Of a DNA stretch of 64,000 nucleotides, positions 18,807-27,700 are shown in pieces. Each line of letters begins with the position of its first letter. Position 1 is the first letter of the stretch. Both the position numbers and the translations under genes were made by a program. The notes under the pieces are model-generated. The model saw only the letters and a list, made by a program, of their open reading frames with translations, did not search any database and had not been told where the DNA came from. Source of the stretch: CAYNUJ01 sp964573255 (lineage in GTDB: Bacteria; Bacteroidota; Ignavibacteria; Ignavibacteriales; Melioribacteraceae); contig CAZNJB010000003.1 in assembly GCA_964573255.1 (NCBI GenBank), positions 62,001 through 126,000 on the forward strand, read 5' to 3'.

Positions 18807-18834
18807 TTGAGAATTAAAAACTTTATTATCTTTC
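18807..18834 (+). promoter_or_regulatory. Candidate purM promoter (TTG-N17-TATCTTTC)
   Basis: TTG at 18807-18809 and TATCTTTC at 18827-18834 are 17 bases apart and resemble the Bacteroidota -33/-7 elements (TTG and TAnnTTTG, one mismatch). The -7-like box ends 30 bases before the purM start. Confidence 0.4.
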
Positions 18835-18864
18835 GATATAAAAAATAATATTATGGTTTAGCAG

Positions 18865-19860
18865 GTGGAAAACAGTTATAAAGCATCCGGTGTAGATATT
18901 AAAGCCGGCGAAGAGACAGTAGATAAAATTAAGGATTATGCAAAATCAACATTTAACAAGAATGTATTGACCGGAATAGGGCATTTCGGTGCTTTTTATC
19001 AAATTCCATTGGACGAATACAAAACTCCGGTTTTAGTTTCGAGTGTTGACGGTGTAGGAACAAAATTGAAAATTGCAATAGCAATGGACAAACACGATAC
19101 TGTTGGTCAGGACTTGGTAAACCATTGCGTTAATGATATTGCAGTCGGAGGGGCTAAACCATTATATTTCATGGATTATATGGCTTTCGGCAAACTGGTA
19201 CCCGAAAAAGCCGCAGATATTGTAAAGGGGTTTTCAATTGCCTGCAAAGAAAACGGAGTAGCTTTAATAGGTGGAGAAACTGCCGAAATGCCGGGAATGT
19301 ATGAAGACAACGACTACGATTTATCAGGTACAATTGTGGGTATTGTAGAAAAAGAAAAGGTAATTACAGGCTCCGCAATTGAAAAAGGGAATATACTTAT
19401 TGGGTTGAAATCTAGCGGATTACATACTAACGGATATTCGCTGGCTCGAAACGTATTGCTCAATAAGTTTAAATTATCAGATAAACCAGATATATTGGAT
19501 AACACACTCGGCGAGGAACTTCTTAGCATTCATATTTCCTATCTCAAATTTATTTCTGCAGCAAAAAACGTTGAAGGAGTAAACGGTTTTTCTCATATAA
19601 CCGGCGGCGGAATAATAGGTAATACAAATAGAATTTTGAGAGGGGATCTTAAATTAAATATTGACTGGAATTCCTGGGAAATACCACCTATTTTTAAATT
19701 AATTAAAGAAACCGGAAATATTGCCGATGAGGAAATGAGACATGTGTTTAATTTGGGAATAGGTTTAATTTCCGTAGTAGATAAAAATATTGTCGATAAA
19801 GTAATCCAAACTGCCAAAGATACTGGTTACGAAGCAATGGTTATGGGAGAAATTAATTAA
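18865..19860 (+). CDS. purM: Phosphoribosylformylglycinamidine cyclo-ligase
   Basis: AIR synthetase, the fifth step of de novo purine synthesis, ATP-dependent ring closure of FGAM. The 331-residue protein shows YKASGVDIKAGEETVDKI at the N-terminus, the active-site region LVSSVDGVGTKLKIA, NDIAVGGAKPLYFMDYMA, and GGETAEMPGMY. All are conserved family blocks. The start is GTG. An ATG lies in frame four codons upstream (18853) but is followed by a TAG at codon 3 (18859-18861), so it cannot be used. It may be transcribed alone. Confidence 0.95.
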   Translation: MENSYKASGVDIKAGEETVDKIKDYAKSTFNKNVLTGIGHFGAFYQIPLDEYKTPVLVSSVDGVGTKLKIAIAMDKHDTVGQDLVNHCVNDIAVGGAKPLYFMDYMAFGKLVPEKAADIVKGFSIACKENGVALIGGETAEMPGMYEDNDYDLSGTIVGIVEKEKVITGSAIEKGNILIGLKSSGLHTNGYSLARNVLLNKFKLSDKPDILDNTLGEELLSIHISYLKFISAAKNVEGVNGFSHITGGGIIGNTNRILRGDLKLNIDWNSWEIPPIFKLIKETGNIADEEMRHVFNLGIGLISVVDKNIVDKVIQTAKDTGYEAMVMGEIN

Positions 19861-19861
19861 C

Positions 19862-19879
19862 CGATAGATTATCGTTTTT
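19862..19879 (+). terminator. Possible purM terminator
   Basis: CGATA (19862-19866), loop GAT, TATCG (19870-19874), then five Ts and a further T-rich stretch. The five-pair stem is short, so this is tentative. Confidence 0.4.
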
Positions 19880-20121
19880 ATCTTTTTTCTTTATTATTTA
19901 AGCTGATTTCTTTTAGTAGTTTTCTTTCTGTGTAAAGAGTTACCAAACAAAAGAAAGAGTTTATCCAAAGAAAATTCCGATTCCAATTTTTAAAAATTCT
20001 AACATCTATTACCATTTCTATTATAGAACATATTAGATAATTTCAAAGAGACAGGAAGATCTGACCACCAATAGCTTTAGATGAAAATTGTAAATCAAAA
20101 ACAATTTCAGTTTTAATTATT

Positions 20122-20129
20122 TATTTTTG
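20122..20129 (+). promoter_or_regulatory. TATTTTTG promoter box before era
   Basis: TATTTTTG plus C, 22 bases before the ATG, the same spacing as the identical box before trmB. It matches TAnnTTTG. No clear -33 TTG at the expected distance. Confidence 0.4.
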
Positions 20130-20151
20130 CAGAAACAATTAGAAGAAAATT

Positions 20152-21063
20152 ATGGAAACAAAAGCAGGATACGTAGCAATAATCGGTAGACCGAATGTTG
20201 GTAAATCAACATTGATGAACGCCATACTCGGTGAAAAACTTTCGATCACAACTCCCAAACCTCAAACCACACGTAAGAGAGTATTGGGTATTTACAACGA
20301 TCCGAAAAATCAAATAATATTTTTGGATACACCCGGCATTCTCGATCCCTCATATCTCTTGCAGGAAAAAATGATGGAGTTTGTTTTCCGTTCGGTTGAT
20401 GATGCCGATGTACTTCTTTGCATGATCGATATCAGCACAGATCCGTTGGGAGAATTAACTCTAAAAAATGAACACGCTGCAAAGATATTGGAGAAAACTA
20501 AAGTCCCTAAAATTTGTGTTATAAATAAAATCGATTTGGTTCCTGCTGAAAAGCTTGAACTGTTAATGAAAGTTCTTGAAGACGCAAAATTATTCGAAGA
20601 GATACTGCCGGTATCCGCAGCGTTAAATGTAAACCTACATCTTGTGCTGGAGAATATAATTAAGCATTTGCCTGAAAGTCCGAAATTTTATCCGGATGAT
20701 CAACTCTCCGATGAAAGCGAAAGGTTCTTTGTTTCAGAAATTATCAGAGAGAAAATATTCGAATTGTACAGGGACGAAGTACCATACAGCACGGAAGTTT
20801 TAATAGAAGAATTCAAAGAGAGAGAAAAAGGTAAGGATTATATTTCCGCCGCCATTGTTGTGGAAAAAGAAACACAGAAACCGATTATTATCGGCAAGAA
20901 AGGTGCAAAAATTAAAAAACTCGGGGAGATTTCCCGCAGGGCAATCGAAACATTTTTGCAAAGACCTGTATTCTTGGAGATTCGCGTAAAGGTTAGGAAA
21001 GACTGGCGTAGCAATCCCACATTCCTCAAAAGCTTCGGTTATATTCAACCAAAAGAGAGTTAA
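20152..21063 (+). CDS. era: GTPase Era
   Basis: Essential GTPase that binds the 3' end of 16S rRNA during small-subunit maturation. The 303-residue protein has the G1 loop GRPNVGKST (12-20), G3 DTPGI (59-63), G4 NKID (125-128) and a C-terminal KH domain (about 205-285) with IIIGKKGAKIKKLGEISR. The order and length are standard for Era. The EamA transporter gene begins four bases after the stop. Confidence 0.96.
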   Translation: METKAGYVAIIGRPNVGKSTLMNAILGEKLSITTPKPQTTRKRVLGIYNDPKNQIIFLDTPGILDPSYLLQEKMMEFVFRSVDDADVLLCMIDISTDPLGELTLKNEHAAKILEKTKVPKICVINKIDLVPAEKLELLMKVLEDAKLFEEILPVSAALNVNLHLVLENIIKHLPESPKFYPDDQLSDESERFFVSEIIREKIFELYRDEVPYSTEVLIEEFKEREKGKDYISAAIVVEKETQKPIIIGKKGAKIKKLGEISRRAIETFLQRPVFLEIRVKVRKDWRSNPTFLKSFGYIQPKES

Positions 21064-21067
21064 CGCG

Positions 21068-21997
21068 TTGATAAGTACGAAATACAGAAGTGAAATGATG
21101 CTTCTAATAGTAACTCTCCTTTGGGGCGGTACGTTTGTAATCGTTAAGGAATCTATTCAAGACGTATCGACAATGATTTTTATTCTGCTCCGTTTCAGTC
21201 TTGCAATGCTAATTTTTATACCTTGGAAATGGAAAGTAATATTTCCGCTAAAAAAAGAACACGTGATACCTGGAGTGATTCTCGGTGTTATTCTTTTTGT
21301 TAGTTTCGCTACACAGACCATCGGGTTGAAATTTACGAGTGCGACAAAATCAGGCTTTATTACCGGTTCTTCGGTTGTAATGATTCCCATTCTGCAAACT
21401 ACTTTGGAAAGAAGATTGCCTACAATCGGCGCGGCGATAGGCACGTTATTGGTTTTTACAGGAATACTATTTTTGTCGTCAGGTGGTGGATCTTTAGCAA
21501 ACTTCCTGGATGAACTTGGCGGCAATTTTAATGTCGGAGATTTACTAACGGTTTTCTGTGCAATGGCTTATGCACTTTACATTGTTTATTTGGATATGAT
21601 TTCCGGTAGAATGAATTTTTGGACATTGGTCTTCTATCAGATAGCCGTTACGGTAGTTTTAAGTTTAATAGCGGCTCTCGCGTTTTCTGCTTCAAACTTG
21701 GAACCCCTGCGCATTAGCTTTACAAACGATCTTGCATTTGGTGTTTTTTACACTGCAATTTTCGCAACACTAATTACAACGATTTTACAAACCAAATACC
21801 AACGGTTCGTTACACCCACAAAAGCGGGAATAATATATTCGTTCGAACCTATTTTTGCCGCGATAATTGCTTACTTTGCAATAAATGAAAAAATCACTAA
21901 TTTTGGATTGATAGGCTCCCTGCTAGTTTTTATGGGATTGATCATTTCCGAAACTTACGATATAATATTTTTGAAAAATGGAAGAAACAAGAGCTGA
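21068..21997 (+). CDS. EamA/DMT-family transporter
   Basis: A 309-residue protein with ten predicted membrane segments in two EamA repeats (LLIVTLLWGGTFVIVKESIQ and later LLTVFCAMAYALYIVYLDM). It is a drug/metabolite-type permease with unknown substrate. The start is uncertain: the TTG at 21068 has a GAGAG purine stretch upstream, while the ATG at 21095 begins at the first membrane helix. It overlaps the acylphosphatase gene by 20 bases, so translation is probably coupled. Confidence 0.88.
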   Translation: MISTKYRSEMMLLIVTLLWGGTFVIVKESIQDVSTMIFILLRFSLAMLIFIPWKWKVIFPLKKEHVIPGVILGVILFVSFATQTIGLKFTSATKSGFITGSSVVMIPILQTTLERRLPTIGAAIGTLLVFTGILFLSSGGGSLANFLDELGGNFNVGDLLTVFCAMAYALYIVYLDMISGRMNFWTLVFYQIAVTVVLSLIAALAFSASNLEPLRISFTNDLAFGVFYTAIFATLITTILQTKYQRFVTPTKAGIIYSFEPIFAAIIAYFAINEKITNFGLIGSLLVFMGLIISETYDIIFLKNGRNKS

Positions 21998-22256
21998 AAT
22001 AATTGTAAATGGATTGGTTCAAGGCGTGGGCTTTCGCTATTATGTTATAAGGAAAGCCGCAATGCTCGGACTTACAGGTTACACACAAAATTTGTATACC
22101 GGCGAGGTTCTCACAATCGCCGAAGGACCGAAAGAAAAATTAATTGAATTGTTCGAACTCCTTAAAATAGGTCCGGCAAGTGCACACGTTAAAAATGCTA
22201 ATATTATTTGGAAAGAACCCACCGGTGAATTTAAAACATTTGAGGTAAGATATTGA
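21978..22256 (+). CDS. acyP: Acylphosphatase
   Basis: Small 92-residue enzyme hydrolysing acyl-phosphate bonds such as carbamoyl phosphate and 1,3-bisphosphoglycerate. The catalytic loop NGLVQGVGFRYYV holds the conserved arginine, and GYTQNLYTGEV holds the conserved asparagine (the usual form is RNxxDG). The length is typical. It overlaps both neighbours, by 20 bases upstream and four bases downstream. Confidence 0.93.
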   Translation: MEETRAEIIVNGLVQGVGFRYYVIRKAAMLGLTGYTQNLYTGEVLTIAEGPKEKLIELFELLKIGPASAHVKNANIIWKEPTGEFKTFEVRY

Positions 22257-22759
22257 AAAATAACACAGCTATTTTTATAACTGGATTAGGACAGGACAGT
22301 CATAAGTTTGAAGATGAAAAAACAAAACCGTTAATTTTAGGCGGTATTAAAATTGATTATCCTAAATCTTTAAAAGGTAACAGCGATGCCGATCCGGTAC
22401 TGCACGCTATAACAAATGCAATATCGAGTATTTCCGGTAAAAATATTATCGGGAAATATGCCGATCGATTATGCAAAGAAGATGGAATAACGGATAGTGC
22501 GGTTTATTTGGAACACGCTCTTAAATTTTTAAAGGATTGCAAAATTTTACATTGTGCAATTTCAATAGAATGTTTGGAACCGAAATTATCACCTCATATT
22601 GATAGAATGAAAGAGAGAATTGCCGCTCTGCTAAATTTGGAGAAAAAAGAAGTCGGAATAACTGCAACAACAGGCGAAGGATTGACGGAATTCGGGAAAG
22701 GAAACGGAGTACAGGTGTTTGTAATTATATCCGTAATGAAATACGTTAGTGAAGAATAA
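22253..22759 (+). CDS. Divergent IspF-like protein (MECDP synthase family)
   Basis: A 168-residue protein resembling 2-C-methyl-D-erythritol 2,4-cyclodiphosphate synthase of the MEP isoprenoid pathway. The zinc ligands are present: D and H in GLGQDSHKF and H in SDADPVLHAIT. Several motifs differ: the usual GDIG-x-x-F-P-D block reads KNIIGKYADRL, and the C-terminal TTE-x-LGFTG-R-G-E-G reads TTGEGLTEFGKGNG. It may be an unusual active enzyme or a paralog with another job. The start is TTG, overlapping the acyP stop (TTGA). Confidence 0.75.
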   Translation: MKNNTAIFITGLGQDSHKFEDEKTKPLILGGIKIDYPKSLKGNSDADPVLHAITNAISSISGKNIIGKYADRLCKEDGITDSAVYLEHALKFLKDCKILHCAISIECLEPKLSPHIDRMKERIAALLNLEKKEVGITATTGEGLTEFGKGNGVQVFVIISVMKYVSEE

Positions 22760-22968
22760 TCTTTTTATATATTCAATATTCAGAAGCAATCCCAATACAA
22801 TTAGCATTACGGTGTGAGCCTCAAAGGGGTAAACTCATCTTCATGTTTGGAAGGAAACTAATTATTTAAGAAGCAAAAAGTGCAGCTTCCCGTTCCTCAT
22901 TTTCTTTTCGGTTATTTCAAAAATGTTATCTCTCTGCTTGATGAAAACTCTGGGAGTAAAGTTATAAT

Positions 22969-23541
22969 TTATTTTCTCAATAGGTTAATATCTAAGGCTT
23001 CAATATACAGATCCGAAGGAATTATCTTTTCCTGCTCTTTAATTAGTGCTCCTTTTAAGAAAGACTCTAATTGCGAAGAGGAAAACTTTCCCGATTGAAT
23101 AAGCTGTTCGGTCAGCTCTCTGATATAACCTCTAATTATATTAAATTCACCCATATCAAAATAGGAAGAGAGAACCGACATAAACTCTACCGCATCGGAA
23201 GGTGTTAAAGGTCCCTGAATTTCATCTTTGAAAGCGATAAAACTCCATAAAACTTTTTTTTCGAGAAATAGAGCATAATTTACTTCTGAAAGAGGGAAAC
23301 CTTCTTTAGCTCTTTCAGATCCTACATTTTCAAAATATTTTTGAATGAATTTTTCGTCGGCGCCTTTTTGTAACCATTTAAGTAAATTTTCGAAAAGTAC
23401 TTTCCCGCGTTCAAACAATTGAGGATCACTTAAAATATTATATGATTTCAAATATTCACTTTTTTTAATTTCCTCGAACCAGCTTTCCGCCATCGCCTTC
23501 CGGTTCTGCTCTACTATAGCAATCAAACTCTCATAAACCAT
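22969..23541 (-). CDS. RsbRD-N-like protein A
   Basis: A 190-residue all-helical soluble protein, homologous along its length to the next gene (shared LKWLQKGADEKFI-type and GFPLSEVNYALFLEKK blocks). The pattern resembles the RsbRD N-terminal (RsbT co-antagonist) sensor domain, a globin-like fold that normally precedes a STAS domain, but no STAS domain is present here. The ATG at 23541 with an AAAGGA site is preferred over the in-frame GTG at 23547. It lies 16 bases after protein B, so the two form an operon. Function unknown; a stress-signalling role is a guess. Confidence 0.6.
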   Translation of the reverse strand: MVYESLIAIVEQNRKAMAESWFEEIKKSEYLKSYNILSDPQLFERGKVLFENLLKWLQKGADEKFIQKYFENVGSERAKEGFPLSEVNYALFLEKKVLWSFIAFKDEIQGPLTPSDAVEFMSVLSSYFDMGEFNIIRGYIRELTEQLIQSGKFSSSQLESFLKGALIKEQEKIIPSDLYIEALDINLLRK

Positions 23542-23557
23542 AACCACATCCTTTCAT

Positions 23558-24106
23558 TTAAATGGGACGCCAAATGAATTCATCTTCATCAATTTCACTA
23601 ACGTCGGTTTTACCTTTTTTCAAATAATGTTCTAGCTCTTCCTTGCCAAATTTTTCCGATTTATTAAGCTTATTGTAAAGTTCGTCTAAATAACTCCTTG
23701 TAACGTAAAAATTTCCTAAGTCAAAATATGTGGTAAGCAATGTAAGAATTTGACGTGCATTAGTAGTAGAAAAAGAACCGCTAATCGCATCTCGCCAATC
23801 AATAAAATTCCATATAATTTTTTTAGTAATATATAGTGCAAATTGAACCTCGGTTAGCGGGAACCCTTCTTGGAATCTTGTTTTACCGACACTTTCGAAA
23901 TATTCTTCAATCTCTTCTTGATTCGCACCCTCTTCGAGCCACTTAGCTAAGTTCATCAATACCAACTGTCCTCTTTCCCTTATATCATCGTCTTCTAACT
24001 TCTGGTAGGTAACCATATATTCCGAAGATCTAACTTCATTTAACCACTCTTTAGACATCGGTTCTAAATTCTCTCTAATCGAACGCAGGATCTTGCTATT
24101 TACCAT
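23558..24106 (-). CDS. RsbRD-N-like protein B
   Basis: A 182-residue helical protein, the first gene of the tandem pair. It shares with its neighbour the layout ...EWLNEVRSSEYMVTY..., LAKWLEEGANQEEIEEYF and GFPLTEVQFALYITKK. A strong AGGAGG site precedes the ATG. The C-terminus is acidic (DVSEIDEDEF). The pair arose by duplication and has since diverged considerably. No DNA-binding or catalytic motif is visible. It is divergent from the archease gene. Confidence 0.6.
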   Translation of the reverse strand: MVNSKILRSIRENLEPMSKEWLNEVRSSEYMVTYQKLEDDDIRERGQLVLMNLAKWLEEGANQEEIEEYFESVGKTRFQEGFPLTEVQFALYITKKIIWNFIDWRDAISGSFSTTNARQILTLLTTYFDLGNFYVTRSYLDELYNKLNKSEKFGKEELEHYLKKGKTDVSEIDEDEFIWRPI

Positions 24107-24218
24107 AATATCCTCCTTGTTTTATGGTAAAATAAATTTTTATAAATTTCTACGCAAGAAAAATCATACATTTACCCTGCCTGTTAATATTATTATAATA
24201 AACTAAGATTTTAGCCAT

Positions 24219-24647
24219 ATGAATAAAAGATTCGAATTTATAGATCATACTGCTGATATTGCAGTTAGAGTTTACGGTGAAGAGCTAAGTGAATTATTTA
24301 GGAATGCTTTTTATGCGTGGCAAACTATTGTTACAAAAGATAAGCCTCATCCTGATACGATGATAACTATTAATTTACAGGCAGATTCTCCGGAAGAGTT
24401 GTTGGTCGATTTTTTAACTGAGGTTAATGTCTTACTCCTTACAAAAAAAATGTTCGTCGTATCAATTGACAAACTTAATATTTTAGTTAACTCTACTTCT
24501 TATAATCTGTCTGCTAAAGTAAATTGCATCAACATATCCGAGTCAAATATTATTTTTGATACTGAAATAAAAGCTGTTACCTATCACCAATTAAAAATCA
24601 AAATGAATAAAAAAAATTTTTCCGCCACTATAGTATTTGATATTTAA
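24219..24647 (+). CDS. Archease-family protein
   Basis: A 142-residue protein of the archease (SHS2/MTH1598-TM1083) family, with the typical opening FEFIDHTADIAVRVYG, a DF-L-TEVN-LL block in the middle and ITA/KAVTYH-x-L near the C-terminus (EIKAVTYHQLKIK). Archease activates the RNA ligase RtcB by helping its guanylylation. No rtcB gene is seen in this window, so the partner would be encoded elsewhere. It stands alone between divergent and downstream genes. Confidence 0.9.
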   Translation: MNKRFEFIDHTADIAVRVYGEELSELFRNAFYAWQTIVTKDKPHPDTMITINLQADSPEELLVDFLTEVNVLLLTKKMFVVSIDKLNILVNSTSYNLSAKVNCINISESNIIFDTEIKAVTYHQLKIKMNKKNFSATIVFDI

Positions 24648-24661
24648 TTTTCAAGTTATCC

Positions 24662-24690
24662 TTGACTTAAAGAATTTCATTCCGTATTTT
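24662..24690 (+). promoter_or_regulatory. Candidate promoter of the giant-protein operon
   Basis: TTGACT (24662-24667), a 17-base spacer and TATTTT (24685-24690) match a housekeeping sigma-factor promoter well. It lies about 85 bases before the start of the 2562-residue gene, giving a leader of roughly 75 bases. Confidence 0.45.
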
Positions 24691-24773
24691 AACTTCCGAT
24701 TCGGTTCATTTGATTATACCTTTCCTCCCAAAAAATATTAAATCAATTTTTAGAATTAAAAAAGTGATGTATT

Positions 24774-27700
24774 ATGAAAAGGGCATTCTTATTAATTATC
24801 ATCTTATTGGTGTACTCTACACAAATTTTTTCACAGAACAGTATTCGTTATAAATTTCAAATACGTATTCCCGCACTGGGGATAGAAGTGCTTGAAGAAT
24901 CAACATTTCTTGAAGGAGGTAGTTTTCAGATTCCGGACGTAAGCTTCAACCACCCTCCGTTCAACGAATTATACGCAGCAGTAAAAAACGGTTATTTTTC
25001 ATTGGATAATAACTCCATACAAAATGACATATATATGGAGATTACTCTGGAAGGATTAAATCCGCTTACCGGCGGATTATACGAAGTCTTTGGAGAGCCG
25101 CTCTTTTTAAATTTTAAAATTGATGTGTGGAATTTGCCAGATAATTACAGTGGACCTTATCCACCAAATTTTGATCCGACTTCTCCCTTTTATTTTAATC
25201 CTTCTACCGGTTTGGAATTCCGAGTAAACAAAACTGATGCCTTCTATGCTTTTTTGGATCAAATCGGAATTGATGCAACGGAAGATTTGGGATTTGCATT
25301 TATTCAAGCAACAAATTTTAGCGGTAATGATATTACCTCAATAGATGAAGCTGATTATGTGAGTTTTAAAACTAATCACCTTTCTAAATTCGGCGGAGGG
25401 AAAGGACACATACACGATGTCGTAATAGAAAACCAAACTATTATTTTAAGTCCGCCTAAGGGATACTTCTCAAACAACACACCAAAATTAAAACTGTTTT
25501 TCTCACCGAGCGATAGTCTGATTCTGGAATGGGATAGATTTATTACAGAACCTAATACCAGATTCATTTTCGGTTCATCTTCAGGTGTGTACGATTTAGG
25601 GGAATTCAACGTAACCGGTCAGAGAGCTGCATTTATTCCCGGCGGTACTCCTCATAATTTATCTACCGGAAGATATTACGGCTTGATAACTAATTCAATC
25701 CATAATACTTTCGACCAAATTGAAGAAGATTACAACAATGACCCGGCGGGGATTGATTTTTCGAATGAAATACAATTTATAATTGAAGCGCAGAACGCAC
25801 CTGTACCACTTTCACCAAGAGGTGAAATAAATGATGCCACTCCCATATTCCAGTGGGATGCAATTCCGGGTGTTCCCGCATACTGGCTTATAGTTTCCAG
25901 TACTCCTTTCACAGTCGTTTCCCTACCAAACGGAGACGTCAGCGTTCAAGGTGCAAATATATTATGGAATTATATCACAGATCAAACAACAGTGCAATAC
26001 GGTGAGAGAAATTCGAACTCCCCCTACAATGAAGACGCTCAACCTCTGCTCAACGGGAATGAATACAATTATACAATTTTAAATTTATATGATAATACCG
26101 ATATTTCATTCGCCAGTACTGTTTTCAGCGGAGCATTCGCATTTACATTTCAAACCGAGCAACAATTGGATCAACCTCAATTAGTTCAACCGGTAGATAA
26201 CACAGATTTTATAAGCGCAGAAGAGATTATCTTTAAGTGGGATCCGGTTCCAAATGCAAACAACTACACACTCTATTTATATCAGAGAGTTCAAAGCTTT
26301 GCAGGAAATGAACAGCAAATTGATCTACCTATTTGGAATAATACAACAACCAATACAAGTATCACTTTCCCTGCCATAACAGCGCTCACTAAAGGTTCTT
26401 ATGTATGGAATATTATGGCAACGGATATATCCGGAACAGGAGCTTTAAGCGAAACATTTTTATTTAATTATGATATTGAGATGGGAAGTTTTCGTGTTCA
26501 AGCCATAAACACTGAAACCGGCGAAAACTTGCTCGGTTTTAATGTTGAAGCAAATGCGGTAAGCGGCGGTGTTTCGCCATCCAATCCCTTCATCGTAACA
26601 AATTCCACCAGCTATACTGACAGCTTAGTCGTAGGCGATTACGAATTTGTTGGAAGTAAAACCGGATTTCATGATACAACTATCACAGCCAATATAAATT
26701 CAAGCAGTTTAACAAATATTGTACTTCATCTGCGCCCTTATCCTTCAATTATTACCGGAGAAGTAAGGGATAACGCAGATAATCCTGTATCCAGTGCCAC
26801 CGTAAAGTTAACCAATTTATTAACATTAGATGTAACCAGCGTAACTTCGGGAGCAGGCGGTGATTTTTCAGCAACAGTACCAAAAGGGACTTACAGCATT
26901 AAAGCAACAAAACCAGGTTACTTGTCATCCACACCAATAAATATTTCTCCTGATGACAATCAGTTCACTCTCACATCACCTTTAGTAATTACATTGGATA
27001 ATGCAAATATATCAGGTCAAGTAATTAATGATGAAGGTCAGCCAGTTCAGTTGGCTACTGTTTTAGCAATTCAAGGAGATGATGTTAGACAGAAAACAAC
27101 TAATGCAGCAGGAGCATTTTCATTCAACTTAAATTCGGGTACCTGGAAAATCGAAGTCTCTAAATCAGGCTTTATTAGTCCTGATCCTGAAATCTATAAT
27201 CTTGCAGTAGGAGATAATTTACAGAATCAAATGTTTACCCTAATACCACGCGCTAATCAAGTAACCGGATTCGTCTATAAAGTAATTGGCGGAAGCGGAA
27301 CTACTCCATTCGAAAATATAACCGTTACCGCTACACCGGATGCCGGAACTCCACAAACTTCAGAAACAAACAGCAGCGGTTCGTATTCTTTAAGTTTGAA
27401 GGGTGGTTCATATACGATAAGTGTGGATAAAAACGGATACTCCTCATCTGAACCGGTACATTTAACACTAAACGTAGCGGAATCTATTGCAGATATAAAT
27501 TTTGTACTTACACCAAATCCTTCAACTGTTAAAGGAACAGTTACTTCCTTAGATGGAACTGCACTTGGAGGAGTTACAATTAGCAACGGAATTTCTTCTG
27601 TTCAAACTTTACCAAATGGAAGTTATTCCTTGAGTACGTCATCTGGAAGTATGACAATAACTGCTGAAAAAACGAGCTTTATTTCTCCCGATCCCCAAAA

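Noticed and set aside
27275..27586. 103-residue minus-strand frame in the giant repeat gene
   Set aside because: Antisense of a repeat region rich in threonine and serine codons, which leaves long open frames by composition.
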